Source: an uncultured Lachnospiraceae bacterium (GTDB taxonomy: Bacteria > Bacillota > Clostridia > Lachnospirales > Lachnospiraceae). Taken from it: a stretch of 64,000 nucleotides of DNA. The stretch is taken from contig CAJTTO010000005.1 in the NCBI GenBank assembly GCA_910579275.1, positions 1 to 64,000 on the forward strand, given 5' to 3'. Made by a program: the position numbers and the translations under genes. Below, in pieces: positions 24,923 through 34,361 of this stretch (its first letter is position 1; each line of letters opens with the position of its first letter). The notes under the pieces are model-generated. The model was not told the DNA's origin. It worked only from the letters and a program-made list of their open reading frames with translations, and did not search any database.

Positions 24923-25638
24923 AATCCCCTATAATATTGTATAAACCGCTCATTTAACTGCCGGTAAGCGCTTCGGCTGACCGGCAGAACGGTATTGTCG
25001 GTAAGGATACAATCGGTGCGGGTGATTTTCTCGACATATGCGAGATTTACCACGAAGCTTCTGTGGCATTTCACAAACAGCTCTTTTCTGTGTAAACGCT
25101 CCGCAACGGCAGCAAGGCTTTCCTTGACGCGGATTGTCTGCGCATCCGCCATGTAAAGCCGGGTGTAATGCCCAAGCACTTCCGCATAGCGGATGTCTTC
25201 CTCCACAATCCTTTTTGTCGCACTATTCTGCGCAATTGTTATGCATAGCTTTTTCCTTGCACTGTCTTCCCGTTCCGCCAGCAGCTCATCGAGCAGGCAT
25301 TCAAGCTTTTCCGCCGCAATCGGCTTGAGCAGATACCGAACGGCGCGCACCTCATAGCCCTCTATGGCAAACGATTCGTCTGCCGTCAGGAACGCAACCG
25401 GAAGATTCTTATCCTTTTTGCGAATGGCACGCGCAAGTTCCACGCCGTTCATCTGCCGCATCGCAATGTCCAGAAAGACAGCGTCATAGGAAAATTCCTC
25501 GTTCTTAAACAAAAATTCCTCGGCACTCTCAAACAGGGCAACCTCCACAGGCGCCTGCCTGCGGTCAGCCCACTGCTCAATCATAGAGCGGACAAGCCCT
25601 GCCTGCGCCGCCTCATCCTCACAGTATGCGATACGCAT
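24913..25638 (-). CDS. LytTR-family response regulator
   Basis: A receiver domain (residues 1-120, acidic CEDE pocket, phospho-acceptor Asp in VFLDIAMRQMNG, conserved Lys in RYLLKPI) is followed by a LytTR DNA-binding domain (about 140-235: EDIRYAEVLGHYTRLYMAD, FVKCHRSFVVNLAYVEKI, VLPVSRSAY). It works with the neighbouring kinase. Targets are unknown, but the surface protein and exporter genes upstream on the same strand, 96 nt away, are the nearest candidates. Confidence 0.92.
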   Translation of the reverse strand: MRIAYCEDEAAQAGLVRSMIEQWADRRQAPVEVALFESAEEFLFKNEEFSYDAVFLDIAMRQMNGVELARAIRKKDKNLPVAFLTADESFAIEGYEVRAVRYLLKPIAAEKLECLLDELLAEREDSARKKLCITIAQNSATKRIVEEDIRYAEVLGHYTRLYMADAQTIRVKESLAAVAERLHRKELFVKCHRSFVVNLAYVEKITRTDCILTDNTVLPVSRSAYRQLNERFIQYYRGLCL

Positions 25639-25734
25639 GATTTCTCACTCCACTCCTTCCCGTTATCCTTTCTGCTGCCCATCGGTTCTTTCGTAGCTTC
25701 ACTATCCCTACCTTACCACAAATAACGAAACCTT

Positions 25735-28700
25735 TCAATCGGAATCCGCATCCTTCTGTTTGCGTTTTTTTTGCGCATCCTTCTTCTTTTTCATGGCAGC
25801 CAGCAAAACGATAACGATGACCGCCGCCGCTGCGCAGATAATGACGGGAATCAGACCGGACGTATTTTCCGCAACGCAGAAATATTCCTGCGTGCCTGTC
25901 ATGGTCACTTGCAGATACTGGCCTCTTGGCTTGTTCCCGCACGCTGTCCACATACCATCCTTATATCCATATACCACCGCGTCCTCATAAGGATTCAACA
26001 GTCGCAGCGCAAATGTATCCGTCTCCCGAATACCGCTGTTTTCAAGGCTTACCTCGTACACGACGCACTGCCTTGCGCCGACTTCTTCCGGCGGTGCCAT
26101 GTCGCTTCGTCTTACGTTTAGTATGGTGTCCTCCGTAAAAATATCCTCGACCAGCGCATATGGTTTCTGACGCTGCCCGTCCTGTACCGTGTCAGAACTG
26201 CTGTCGCTTTGTACGACTGTCACATTGTCCTTGTATGTCCCCTCGACGACAAAGGTTCCGCCCATCGTCCTGTCAGACACATCCGGCCATACCCCGTAGT
26301 ACCCTTCTTTTATGGGAATTTGCGGATAATTCAGCTGATTGAGTTTTTTGCCGTACTTGACTTCCTCGGATCCTAAATATGTATCATCCACCTTATAGAT
26401 TACCTTGAGATGCCAGAACTGGGTCGGAAGCTGTTCCACGGTCAGAAGTTCACTGTACGCTATCGGTTCGGCAACCCCGATATAGCTGATATTGTCAATA
26501 CCGTGAATATGGTCGCCCACGTAGAAATTGCCGGTAACCTTTGGCTCCTCCTCCATGGCTGCGTCCGCATCCACTTCCTCATACCCTGCAATCTGGCCTG
26601 CGATTGCGCCTGCACGCCCGTTTTCCGCATGGACGTCCGCCATGGAGTAGCAGTTTTTCAGCGTCTCTCCATAACCGGCAATGCCGCCGACATTTTTGTT
26701 TCCGGCAACAGAGCAGAGCGCATAGCATCGCTTGATAATCGTGAGGGACTCCCCGCAGATACCGCCGACATAATCGCCCTCTGTGCTCTCCACACTTCCG
26801 TAGCTCTCAGAGTCTATGATAATCCCGTGGTTCATATAGCCGCAGATGCCGCCTGCGCCATTCTTTTTGGCTGTGATATATCCCTCATTCACACTGTCCG
26901 TCACAAGACATTTGGTGATAAACCGCCTACCGATTTGATACTCGATGCTTCCTGCCGCGCTGTCCTCCGGATCCTCGTCGTCAATCGCCATGGAACCGGC
27001 AATGCCGCCCACATTGATATCTCCCTTTACAATCCCCTTGTTGGCGCATGCGTCCGCCCTGCCCGTCGTTATGGATGCAATATTCGTGTCGTCAACATCC
27101 TCGTAAAGCTCCTCAATACTGAGGCTCTCGATGTCCACCATGCGGTCTGCAAGCAGATTGAACACGACATTGAGCTGGTCATTGACTGCCCTGAGGTCAT
27201 CATTGATGATATCGGAGTAGCCTGACGCGTTGTCACTTAACACCTTAATACTGTCTGACAATCCCTTGAGCTGGTCATGAAAATTTTCTTTTGTGACGTC
27301 AAATCCGTCGCCAAGCTTCGCAAACCGAATATCCGGCTGGACATTCATGTAATTGACAATCCCCCGAACGCCATTGTTTGCCGCTTTCAGGGAATCCAGT
27401 ATCCTATGGATATGGTCTGTCGCTTTCTCGATGTCCTTTTTCGCCGCATTTGCCGCGTCCGTCATATAGGGCGAAAGGATGTTGTACAGTGTCGTCAGGC
27501 TGCTGAGCATGGAAGATGCCGCCGCCGACATATCTCCAAGGTACTCCACAAGCTTCAGCACTTCCGCCACCACCGCATCCTGCTCGGAAGCGGTCAGTTC
27601 ATCCCATCCCTTGTAGGAGCCATCCGACTTTTTCACGATATCCTTAATCCTGTTAATTGACTTTTGTACATTGTCAGACGCTTTTGCAAGCGCGTCTACC
27701 GCCTCGTCAATATTCGCCTTTGAGGTATCTGCTGCCTGTTTTTCATTCTGTTTTTTAAAGGACACACTGACTGTACACGGCGCTTTTGACATTTTGGCGA
27801 TATCAAACGTATAGATGTAGGAGCCACTCTGCTGCTTGGAAACCGACAGCTTTTTGCCGCCTGCGTCCGTAACTGTGATGCTGCTGACCGTGTACGCAGT
27901 ATCCGGCTTTACATTTACTGTCACCATCCCTTCTGCGTCGCCGGAGTATGTCGCTCTGCCGCTTAAATTGGACTTCAGGATAATATCAACCGGCTCAAAC
28001 ACCGCGGTGACCTCCGCATCCCTGTCCGGCATGGTAAACGAATACCGTTTTCCGTCGCTCTCACGCGTCAGACTTTCCCCGTTCACCAATATTTTCGTCA
28101 GCACATAGCCGCTGTTTGACGCCGGTGTGGCGTACACCTTCTCACCTGCCTTGGCGCTTGTCTTGTCGACTGCCACGATTCCGCCGGTGCTCGACGCCGT
28201 GGTAACGTTATGCGCTGACCCGCTGTCGTCTGACGCGCCGGCTTTTTTCACAAATGTGACGTATGCCCTGTAGCTGTCCGGTGTGCCTGCCAAATCTACA
28301 ATATACGTATACGTGCCTGCATCCGCATCATAAGTCAGCCGGTCTTTTCTGACAGGCTCTGCCGGAACCGTATCTGCCCTGACCGATTCCTGCGCGCCTT
28401 CCTCCGGCTCCGCAGTCGCCTGCTCCTCGCTGCTGCTTTCCTCTATGTCAGGACGAAGCTGCACATCCGCATCACTGCTTTCGCTTTCCGCCGCATCCGG
28501 AGTTTCGTCCGAACTGTCATCTGTTTCTTGTACGTCCCCGCTCTCTGGCGACTGTTCTTCGTCCTCTGTGCTGCTGTCCTTTTCAGGCACAGGCACATCC
28601 TCCGGCATTTCCGGATTCTCTGTCGGACTTTCCGCCGTGCCCTGTACCGTGCCGTCCGATTCCGCTTCTTCCGGACTTTCCACGGGCTGGCTTTCTGCCG

Positions 28701-31005
28701 GATTTTCCGTATTAGCCGCCGAATCGCCCGCCGTGCCGGAAAGCGTCACCTTTGTAAATTTGAGCGCATCGGATTCCGATACATCATGCTCCTTGTCCGG
28801 CTTAATCGTAATCTGGTACTGGGAACCGCTGGCTCCCTGCCGCACTGTCACGTTTCCTCCGGCATTCGATTCCTCAAAAATACGTCTGCCCGAACCGCTC
28901 TCGCACTTGCTGCGGAACAGTACCTCCACCTCGACATCCCTGTCCGGCATCTGAAACGTTCTTTCATTCACATTTGTGCTGCTCGGCGCGGACGCAATCC
29001 CGCCGGATATCAGCATCTCACTGTATTCGTAACCGGAACCGGCTGCGACATGCACGGTGACCGTCTCCCCTGCCGCGGCCGTGTTTTTCCTCTCCGAAAT
29101 ATACGCCGTCCCGCCGATTCCAGACACCACGGTAATCTTGTGTACCGCCTCGCTTTTCTTTTCAAAGACCGCCTCCACCGCCACGGAAGCACCCTCTTTT
29201 ATATAGGAAGTCTTGTCAAGGGTAATTTCACTCTCCTTAAATACGCTTCCGTTTACCTGAAAGGAGTGAAACGCATACCCGCCGGAAGCCTCCGCCCGAA
29301 AAGTCACCTTATCGCCGTCTTCCGCCGCCGTAACCTTGCCGCCTGCCGTCGACTTTACAAGAAATCTTCCCTTGTACACGAACTCTGCCGTTATTCTGAC
29401 GTTATTCTTCGTCATCACAAACGTATACTGGTCATTTCTGCCGCCCACAGGTGATACGGCAATCTTTTTTCCTTTCACATCCGTTACCTTCAGGGAACCA
29501 TCTTTAAGCTTGTAGCCGTCATCGGGCTTCACGGTAATGGTCACGGTGTCATTCACTTCCGGTTCCGCGCTGTCCGTAGATATTTCGCCGCCTACTGTGG
29601 ACAGCAGGGAAATCCGCTTATAATCCGACTCGGAATACTGGGAATCGTCAAGTTTCCCAAGGACATCCAAATCTTTGGACAACTGCTTTGCCACGTCATT
29701 CAAATCGGACATCGCGTCTCCGGCGGCAGAAACGTTGTTTAAGATATCCGGAAGCATGTCAATGACATGCTCCATGCGTCCGGATAAGGAATTCACTTCA
29801 TCCACATTCGTGTCCACAAAATCCGAAAGCTGCGTGACAAGTATATCCCCCGTATCTATCGCGTTGTCCGCATAAGACTGCATGGAATCCACATCGCGTT
29901 TGACAACATCCTTGGCAGAATCCATGTCGTTTATCGTCTTTTCAATGACATCGTGCAGCTTGTCAATGGCATTGCGCAGCGATTCCGCCTCGTCAATCTC
30001 GATGAACGGCTCCATCTGTCCTACAATTCCACCGACATCCTTGCGTCCATAGACCGTACCATTGTTTGTGCTCAGCGACACAATTCCCGACTGGCGCCCT
30101 GCAATGCCGCCGATATTGTAACCCGTGTGCTCATACCCCACCGTGCCTGTATTCGTACATCTTGATATCACACCGTCGGAAAATCCAGCAATGCCGCCTG
30201 TATCAACACCGCTGTAAAGCTCGTTGTCATCATTGTTTGCCAGACTCTCGAAAATGCCAAGACCACCCATCTCGTCATCTTCCTCGACCCACGCGCTGTC
30301 ATCGTTGATGCCTGCACGGTTCGAACAATAGTTTAGTGCACCGTGGTTGATGCCTGCGATTCCTCCGGTCGAATAATAACCGGTTATCCGCCCCTTGACG
30401 GCGCAGCCGGTTATCGTACCTGTGCCTTCGTTGATTCCCGCAATGCCTCCTACCGTGTCACGTCCGCTCACGGTACCCTGAAAGGTACAGTTTCGGATGG
30501 TTCCATAATTGACACCGCAGATACTGCCGATGCATTCTTTCTCATTTTCAGAGGAGATATTTCCCTTCAAGGTCAGATTCTGTATCGTACCCTGACTTTC
30601 CACATAGCGGAACAGCCCTACAACATAGCCGTCCCCCAGATAATCCAGACCGGAAATCGTATGTCCCACACCGTCAAAAATTCCGTTAAATACGGGAATC
30701 ACCTGAAAATCCACTCCGGTCAGGTCGATGTCCGCTTTCAGGCTTACGTATTTATTCCGCGACCACGAATCAATATAACATTTTGCGGCGAAATCAACAA
30801 ATTCCTCCGCAGTGCCGATGTCTATGCGCTCATACTGGATTTCCTCCTCCGTTTCCTCCTTCTGCGCATCCTCTTTGCCAGCGGCATCTGTCTGTTTCGT
30901 CTGTTCCGCAGCTTTGATGCTATGTACCGGAATCATACCAAACGTCATGGACAGCGCCAGTGTCAGGGCTAACATTCGCTTCGGTAATCTATGCATCCTT
31001 TCCAC
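25735..31005 (-). CDS. Large GLUG-repeat surface protein with C-terminal membrane anchor
   Basis: The 1756-residue protein starts with a signal peptide (LPKRMLALTLALSMTFGMIPVHSIKAAE). Residues 110-340 hold GLUG repeats (GGIAGINEGTG, GGIAGFSDGVI, GGIAGRQSGIV). Residues 345-470 are a long helical YhgE/Pip-like region. Several 70-90-residue beta repeats with GGxVTA and MPDRDVEVxVxF patterns, like InlB B-type repeats, follow, with an acidic Pro/Glu/Ser linker (785-900) between them. A second helical region and a second GLUG set (GGIAGSMAIDDE, GGICGYMNHG) come next. It ends with a membrane helix (GLIPVIICAAAAVIVIVLLA) and a Lys-rich tail. It overlaps the exporter gene by 17 nt, so the two are made together. 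The role is probably adhesion or envelope assembly. Confidence 0.88.
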   Translation of the reverse strand: MERMHRLPKRMLALTLALSMTFGMIPVHSIKAAEQTKQTDAAGKEDAQKEETEEEIQYERIDIGTAEEFVDFAAKCYIDSWSRNKYVSLKADIDLTGVDFQVIPVFNGIFDGVGHTISGLDYLGDGYVVGLFRYVESQGTIQNLTLKGNISSENEKECIGSICGVNYGTIRNCTFQGTVSGRDTVGGIAGINEGTGTITGCAVKGRITGYYSTGGIAGINHGALNYCSNRAGINDDSAWVEEDDEMGGLGIFESLANNDDNELYSGVDTGGIAGFSDGVISRCTNTGTVGYEHTGYNIGGIAGRQSGIVSLSTNNGTVYGRKDVGGIVGQMEPFIEIDEAESLRNAIDKLHDVIEKTINDMDSAKDVVKRDVDSMQSYADNAIDTGDILVTQLSDFVDTNVDEVNSLSGRMEHVIDMLPDILNNVSAAGDAMSDLNDVAKQLSKDLDVLGKLDDSQYSESDYKRISLLSTVGGEISTDSAEPEVNDTVTITVKPDDGYKLKDGSLKVTDVKGKKIAVSPVGGRNDQYTFVMTKNNVRITAEFVYKGRFLVKSTAGGKVTAAEDGDKVTFRAEASGGYAFHSFQVNGSVFKESEITLDKTSYIKEGASVAVEAVFEKKSEAVHKITVVSGIGGTAYISERKNTAAAGETVTVHVAAGSGYEYSEMLISGGIASAPSSTNVNERTFQMPDRDVEVEVLFRSKCESGSGRRIFEESNAGGNVTVRQGASGSQYQITIKPDKEHDVSESDALKFTKVTLSGTAGDSAANTENPAESQPVESPEEAESDGTVQGTAESPTENPEMPEDVPVPEKDSSTEDEEQSPESGDVQETDDSSDETPDAAESESSDADVQLRPDIEESSSEEQATAEPEEGAQESVRADTVPAEPVRKDRLTYDADAGTYTYIVDLAGTPDSYRAYVTFVKKAGASDDSGSAHNVTTASSTGGIVAVDKTSAKAGEKVYATPASNSGYVLTKILVNGESLTRESDGKRYSFTMPDRDAEVTAVFEPVDIILKSNLSGRATYSGDAEGMVTVNVKPDTAYTVSSITVTDAGGKKLSVSKQQSGSYIYTFDIAKMSKAPCTVSVSFKKQNEKQAADTSKANIDEAVDALAKASDNVQKSINRIKDIVKKSDGSYKGWDELTASEQDAVVAEVLKLVEYLGDMSAAASSMLSSLTTLYNILSPYMTDAANAAKKDIEKATDHIHRILDSLKAANNGVRGIVNYMNVQPDIRFAKLGDGFDVTKENFHDQLKGLSDSIKVLSDNASGYSDIINDDLRAVNDQLNVVFNLLADRMVDIESLSIEELYEDVDDTNIASITTGRADACANKGIVKGDINVGGIAGSMAIDDEDPEDSAAGSIEYQIGRRFITKCLVTDSVNEGYITAKKNGAGGICGYMNHGIIIDSESYGSVESTEGDYVGGICGESLTIIKRCYALCSVAGNKNVGGIAGYGETLKNCYSMADVHAENGRAGAIAGQIAGYEEVDADAAMEEEPKVTGNFYVGDHIHGIDNISYIGVAEPIAYSELLTVEQLPTQFWHLKVIYKVDDTYLGSEEVKYGKKLNQLNYPQIPIKEGYYGVWPDVSDRTMGGTFVVEGTYKDNVTVVQSDSSSDTVQDGQRQKPYALVEDIFTEDTILNVRRSDMAPPEEVGARQCVVYEVSLENSGIRETDTFALRLLNPYEDAVVYGYKDGMWTACGNKPRGQYLQVTMTGTQEYFCVAENTSGLIPVIICAAAAVIVIVLLAAMKKKKDAQKKRKQKDADSD

Positions 31006-33487
31006 CTTCTTCCTTCTGTATCAATGTCTCGAGGCTGCTGCCGTCATCCTCTCTCTGTTCCATTTTTCCCATATTGACAAACAGGCTTGCATCACCGCGT
31101 ATCAGCCCATGAACCTCACCGATAATCGTGCCGTTCACCTGTCCCTGCACGATGCCGTCAACGCGCATCAGCCCGCTGGCGCGTTCCAGCTTGAGCGGGA
31201 TAGATACCGCAAAGGACGTCCGGTCAATAATCTTTTCACCCAGCAGGAGAATCTGCGGCAGGACAAACATAACCGTGAAAATCGAGAGAATCGTTCCCCT
31301 GCCCAGACACTGTCCGATGCCGCACACAGCGCCGTCCGATGACATCTGTCCGATAAAAATGCCCGCAAGCGCAAGCATGGTGCCTGATGTGACAATCGTC
31401 GGGAACGCAAAGTTCATCGTCTCGATAATGGCATCCTTTTTGGACATCTTATCTTTAATCTCCAAAAATCTGCCCGAAATAACAATCGCATAGTCGATAT
31501 TCGCACCCATCTGAATAGAAGACACAATCATGGCGCTCAGGAAAAATACATTTTTCTGCTCCACCGACGGGAATGAGAAGTTGACCCAGATAACGCCCTG
31601 AATGACTGCAATCAAAAGGACAGGCATGCCTGCCGACATAAACGTAAACAACAGTACCACCAGCACGGCGAGAATCGAGACAACATTTACCACCGTATTA
31701 TCCCGCTGAAACGTCTTGTACAAATCATACTGGCTGGTCGACTCACCCGGAACCAGCACTTCTGCCTCGTCATAATACTGCCCTGCGATCGTATGCATCT
31801 CATCAAGGAACGCAAACGTCTCCTCCCCCTCCTCGGGAAGCGTCAGGTATATCAGCATACGGCTGTACGACTCGCCCTGCAGCTGGTCAAGCGCAATCTG
31901 CATCTTGGTATGTGCCTCCTCGAGTGTGTCCATCAGCTCATCGTCAAGCGTGACATAGCCCTCGTCCACCTCGTCATAGAGGAACATGAACATATCAATC
32001 AGCGGGACACTGTAATTGGAAAAGCCGTTTACAATCTTGGCATAATTCTCATCATTGACCGCATACGCCATATACAGCAGCTCCGCAATCTCATAGTCCA
32101 GCTCCAAAAGCTCCGAAAAATCCCTTGCCGTCAGCTTGTCGGTCAGCATATAACCGTCCATCGCCTCCGTGTTGGCAAGCCCCTGCGAGTGATCGACCTC
32201 CGGCCTTGCGTCCAGCTCCTTTAACAGCTTCTTCTCCTTCTCGTAATTCCCTGCGGGGACGACGAGCGCCACAAAATTTTCCGCGCCGAAGCTCTCCTCA
32301 ATCATCTCGTCCACGACCATCGCGTCACTCTGCACAGGTGTCTCAAGCTGTGTGTAACCATACACATAAGGGCAGTGCGACTGGATAATATATGCGCCTA
32401 CCAGCACGACAAGAAACAAAGGCGGTATAATATAGCGTGTTCTATACGCGAACCTTCCGACAAATGGGATAGCCGGAATAAAGCTCTTATGCCGTGTCTT
32501 ATCCATCGCCTTTCCGAAGAGCATAATCAGTCCCGGCATCAGCAGGAAAACCGCAAGCAGGCTCAGTACGATCGCCCGAATCAGACACAGCGCCATATCG
32601 CTTCCGATGCCAAACTGCATGAACATCATGGCAATCAGCCCCCCTACCGTAGTGAGCGAGCTTGACGAAATCTCCGGAATCGCCTTGCTGAGCGCCACGA
32701 TATCCGCCTCCCGAATGCCCAGCGTCTGATGCTCCTCCTTGTAACGGTTACAGAAAATAACCGCATAGTCGACAGACAGCGCAAGCTGCAAAACAATCGT
32801 AACCGAATCGGACACAAACGAAATGGTTCCCATCATGAAGTTCGTCCCCTTGGTAATCAAAGCCGCCGAGCAGAATGTCAGCAGCAGCACGGGTACCTCC
32901 GCCCATGTCTGCGAGGTGAACAGCAGCACGGAAACCACTACGATTGCGACAAGCACGCTGATAACGGACATTTCCTTTGCCAGCTGCTCCGCCGACGCAT
33001 CGCCCATCGCGGTCGACACATAGATATCGTATCCGTCGAGCATCGCCCGAACCTCGTCCAGCGCCGCAAGCGCCCTGTCATCCGTCTCCTCGTATCCGAA
33101 AGTAATACTGTATAGCGCCGAAAAATTGTTGTAATGGTCTTTGGAATTGTCAAAATCCAGCATGATGATGCTGTCAAGCTCCGACAACTCCTGATAGATT
33201 TTATCAGCCTCCTCATAGGGAATGTTTGTCACCATCACCTTTGCCGTGCCGTAGGTGATAAACTGCTCCTCCATGCGGTCAAGCCCCTGACTCGTCTCCG
33301 TCGTGTCCGGCAGATACGCCGAAAGTGCGTTTTCCACCGTTACCCAGTTCATGGAAACCACCGAGAAAATCAGTGCGATGCCAAACAACAGAAAAAACAA
33401 GTTGCGCCTGTCAACAATAAAGGTAGCGACCTTCATCATCAGTCCGCCATCCTCGCCGCCCTTCTTTTGTTTTTCGTCCATGGTCAT
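30989..33487 (-). CDS. MMPL-family RND-type exporter
   Basis: About 832 residues with twelve predicted membrane helices in two halves. Each half has the MMPL signature region (LSVDYAVIFCNRYKEE and GANIDYAIVISGRFLE) in helix 4/10 and large extracytoplasmic loops (residues 50-170 and 385-570). It likely exports a lipid or hydrophobic peptide using the proton gradient. The C-terminal 60 residues form a beta-rich cytoplasmic tail with V.G.V.G patterns. The start at 33487 (MTMDEK) or 33481 follows AAAGGAGAG; the longer TTG start is unlikely. The promoter at 33586-33614 serves this gene and the surface protein. Confidence 0.92.
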   Translation of the reverse strand: MTMDEKQKKGGEDGGLMMKVATFIVDRRNLFFLLFGIALIFSVVSMNWVTVENALSAYLPDTTETSQGLDRMEEQFITYGTAKVMVTNIPYEEADKIYQELSELDSIIMLDFDNSKDHYNNFSALYSITFGYEETDDRALAALDEVRAMLDGYDIYVSTAMGDASAEQLAKEMSVISVLVAIVVVSVLLFTSQTWAEVPVLLLTFCSAALITKGTNFMMGTISFVSDSVTIVLQLALSVDYAVIFCNRYKEEHQTLGIREADIVALSKAIPEISSSSLTTVGGLIAMMFMQFGIGSDMALCLIRAIVLSLLAVFLLMPGLIMLFGKAMDKTRHKSFIPAIPFVGRFAYRTRYIIPPLFLVVLVGAYIIQSHCPYVYGYTQLETPVQSDAMVVDEMIEESFGAENFVALVVPAGNYEKEKKLLKELDARPEVDHSQGLANTEAMDGYMLTDKLTARDFSELLELDYEIAELLYMAYAVNDENYAKIVNGFSNYSVPLIDMFMFLYDEVDEGYVTLDDELMDTLEEAHTKMQIALDQLQGESYSRMLIYLTLPEEGEETFAFLDEMHTIAGQYYDEAEVLVPGESTSQYDLYKTFQRDNTVVNVVSILAVLVVLLFTFMSAGMPVLLIAVIQGVIWVNFSFPSVEQKNVFFLSAMIVSSIQMGANIDYAIVISGRFLEIKDKMSKKDAIIETMNFAFPTIVTSGTMLALAGIFIGQMSSDGAVCGIGQCLGRGTILSIFTVMFVLPQILLLGEKIIDRTSFAVSIPLKLERASGLMRVDGIVQGQVNGTIIGEVHGLIRGDASLFVNMGKMEQREDDGSSLETLIQKEEGGKDA

Positions 33488-33585
33488 TTCTCTCCTTTTA
33501 CACACCAAATATTTTTGTTACAATTTTTCAAACACGCTCTAGAATGTCCTTCTGACTTCAATAAAAATAATTATATGCATAAAAT

Positions 33586-33614
33586 AATATAGTACATTAC
33601 TCAGACTTTTTCAA
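33586..33614 (-). promoter_or_regulatory. Sigma-A promoter of the MMPL-surface protein operon
   Basis: On the minus strand TTGAAA (33614-33609), 17 bp, TATATT (33591-33586), about 100 nt upstream of the exporter start. The flanking DNA is very A/T rich. The leader carries TAGAGCGTGTTTGAAAA at 33525-33541, also present upstream of the recombinase at 22418-22433. Confidence 0.7.
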
Positions 33615-33691
33615 TATTGACTTATGGTCATTTTTAATTTTTTATACTTTCTTAATACTTCGTAAAAATATTAGCAGACTGTAATACTGGT

Positions 33692-33739
33692 TTTGCATGG
33701 CTTGATGCCTGTAACAGGAAGCCAAAGGCTGAACTGTTT
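33692..33739. repeat. Partial family A element
   Basis: Matches the right end of the element at 33888-34024 (GCATGGCTTGATGCC, GTAACAGGAAGCC and GGCTGAACTGTT) but lacks its left half. The last bases of the terminal repeat are changed. Confidence 0.65.
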
Positions 33740-33756
33740 CCAGAGACTTGGGGGTT

Positions 33757-33868
33757 GTTACATTCACACCCACGCTGGTTTTTATCGGCATACAAGCTAT
33801 TGAGGTGTGAATTATAACAGATTTTGGCGCATGATTCCCACTACTTTGGCGGATGTCTGAACAGTAAC
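33757..33868. repeat. Dispersed element, family B (copy 1)
   Basis: Shares GGTTTTTATCGGCATACA and TTCCCACTACTTTGG plus the end TGTCTGAACAGTAAC with the shorter copy at 61955-62033. Copy 1 has a 31-bp insert between the two blocks that copy 2 lacks. Non-coding. Confidence 0.7.
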
Positions 33869-33887
33869 CGGCGTTTACTTGTAATTT

Positions 33888-34024
33888 GTAACAGTTCAGC
33901 CCAGGACTTTGCACTGGCTGCAAAGTCCGTGAAATATCATATAGGTAGAGATGCATCAAGCCACCACGAAGTGGTTATGCATGGCTTGATGCCTGTAACA
34001 GGAAGCCGAAGGCTGAACTGTTAC
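33888..34024. repeat. Dispersed element, family A (copy 2), perfect 13-bp terminal inverted repeats
   Basis: A 137-bp element from GTAACAGTTCAGC to GCTGAACTGTTAC. Inside are a perfect 10-bp stem GGACTTTGCA / TGCAAAGTCC, and CATCAAGCCA / TGGCTTGATG enclosing ACCACGAAGTGGT. Every part of it can fold. It lies between the MMPL exporter and the small gene, 20 bp after a family B copy. Confidence 0.8.
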
Positions 34025-34146
34025 TATAATTTGGATTGTGTGAATGTAAAGGTTGTGTTATCCTTTAATTAGATGTAAAATAAGATATGACTGAACGACA
34101 TCTATCAGTTTTATGACAAACCGTCCGGTTGAAAGGAGAACAAAAT

Positions 34147-34314
34147 ATGGTGGAGGTAATGGATGAAATGGCTATCAGTGAAAAAGAAATGAAACTGCTT
34201 ATGAACTTCGTAAAGGATGATTTGAAAGAGGCAAGAGACAGTGAGGACATAAAAAAGAAAAACGATAAAATTGACAGGGTGCTGGCACACATCCAGCAAT
34301 ATCTGGAGGACTAA
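34147..34314 (+). CDS. Small charged helical protein, 55 residues, function unknown
   Basis: Starts MVEVMDEMAISEKEMK and is helical throughout, with alternating acidic and basic residues and no Cys or Trp. AAAGGAGA lies 8 nt before the ATG, and a strong terminator follows directly, which makes it a real gene. The chain DDLKEARDSEDIKKKNDKIDRVL suggests a coiled coil. The family is not recognised; a regulator of a partner protein would be typical for this size. Confidence 0.7.
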   Translation: MVEVMDEMAISEKEMKLLMNFVKDDLKEARDSEDIKKKNDKIDRVLAHIQQYLED

Positions 34315-34322
34315 AATAAATC

Positions 34323-34348
34323 AGGCAGGGGAAAGCTTTCCCCTGCCT
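34323..34348. terminator. Terminator between convergent genes
   Basis: A perfect 13-bp palindrome, AGGCAGGGGAAAG / CTTTCCCCTGCCT, followed by TT on the plus strand. It follows the small gene and faces the end of the glycan locus. Confidence 0.75.
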
Positions 34349-34361
34349 TTGCGTCCGGCAT

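Noticed and set aside
33642..33959. Minus-strand 105-codon open frame over the repeat cluster
   Set aside because: It is composed of the dispersed elements, whose copies elsewhere are not open in the same frame.
34065..34299. Phe/Ser-rich minus-strand frames opposite the small gene
   Set aside because: They are the mirror of the lysine/glutamate-rich small gene, which has its own ribosome site and terminator.
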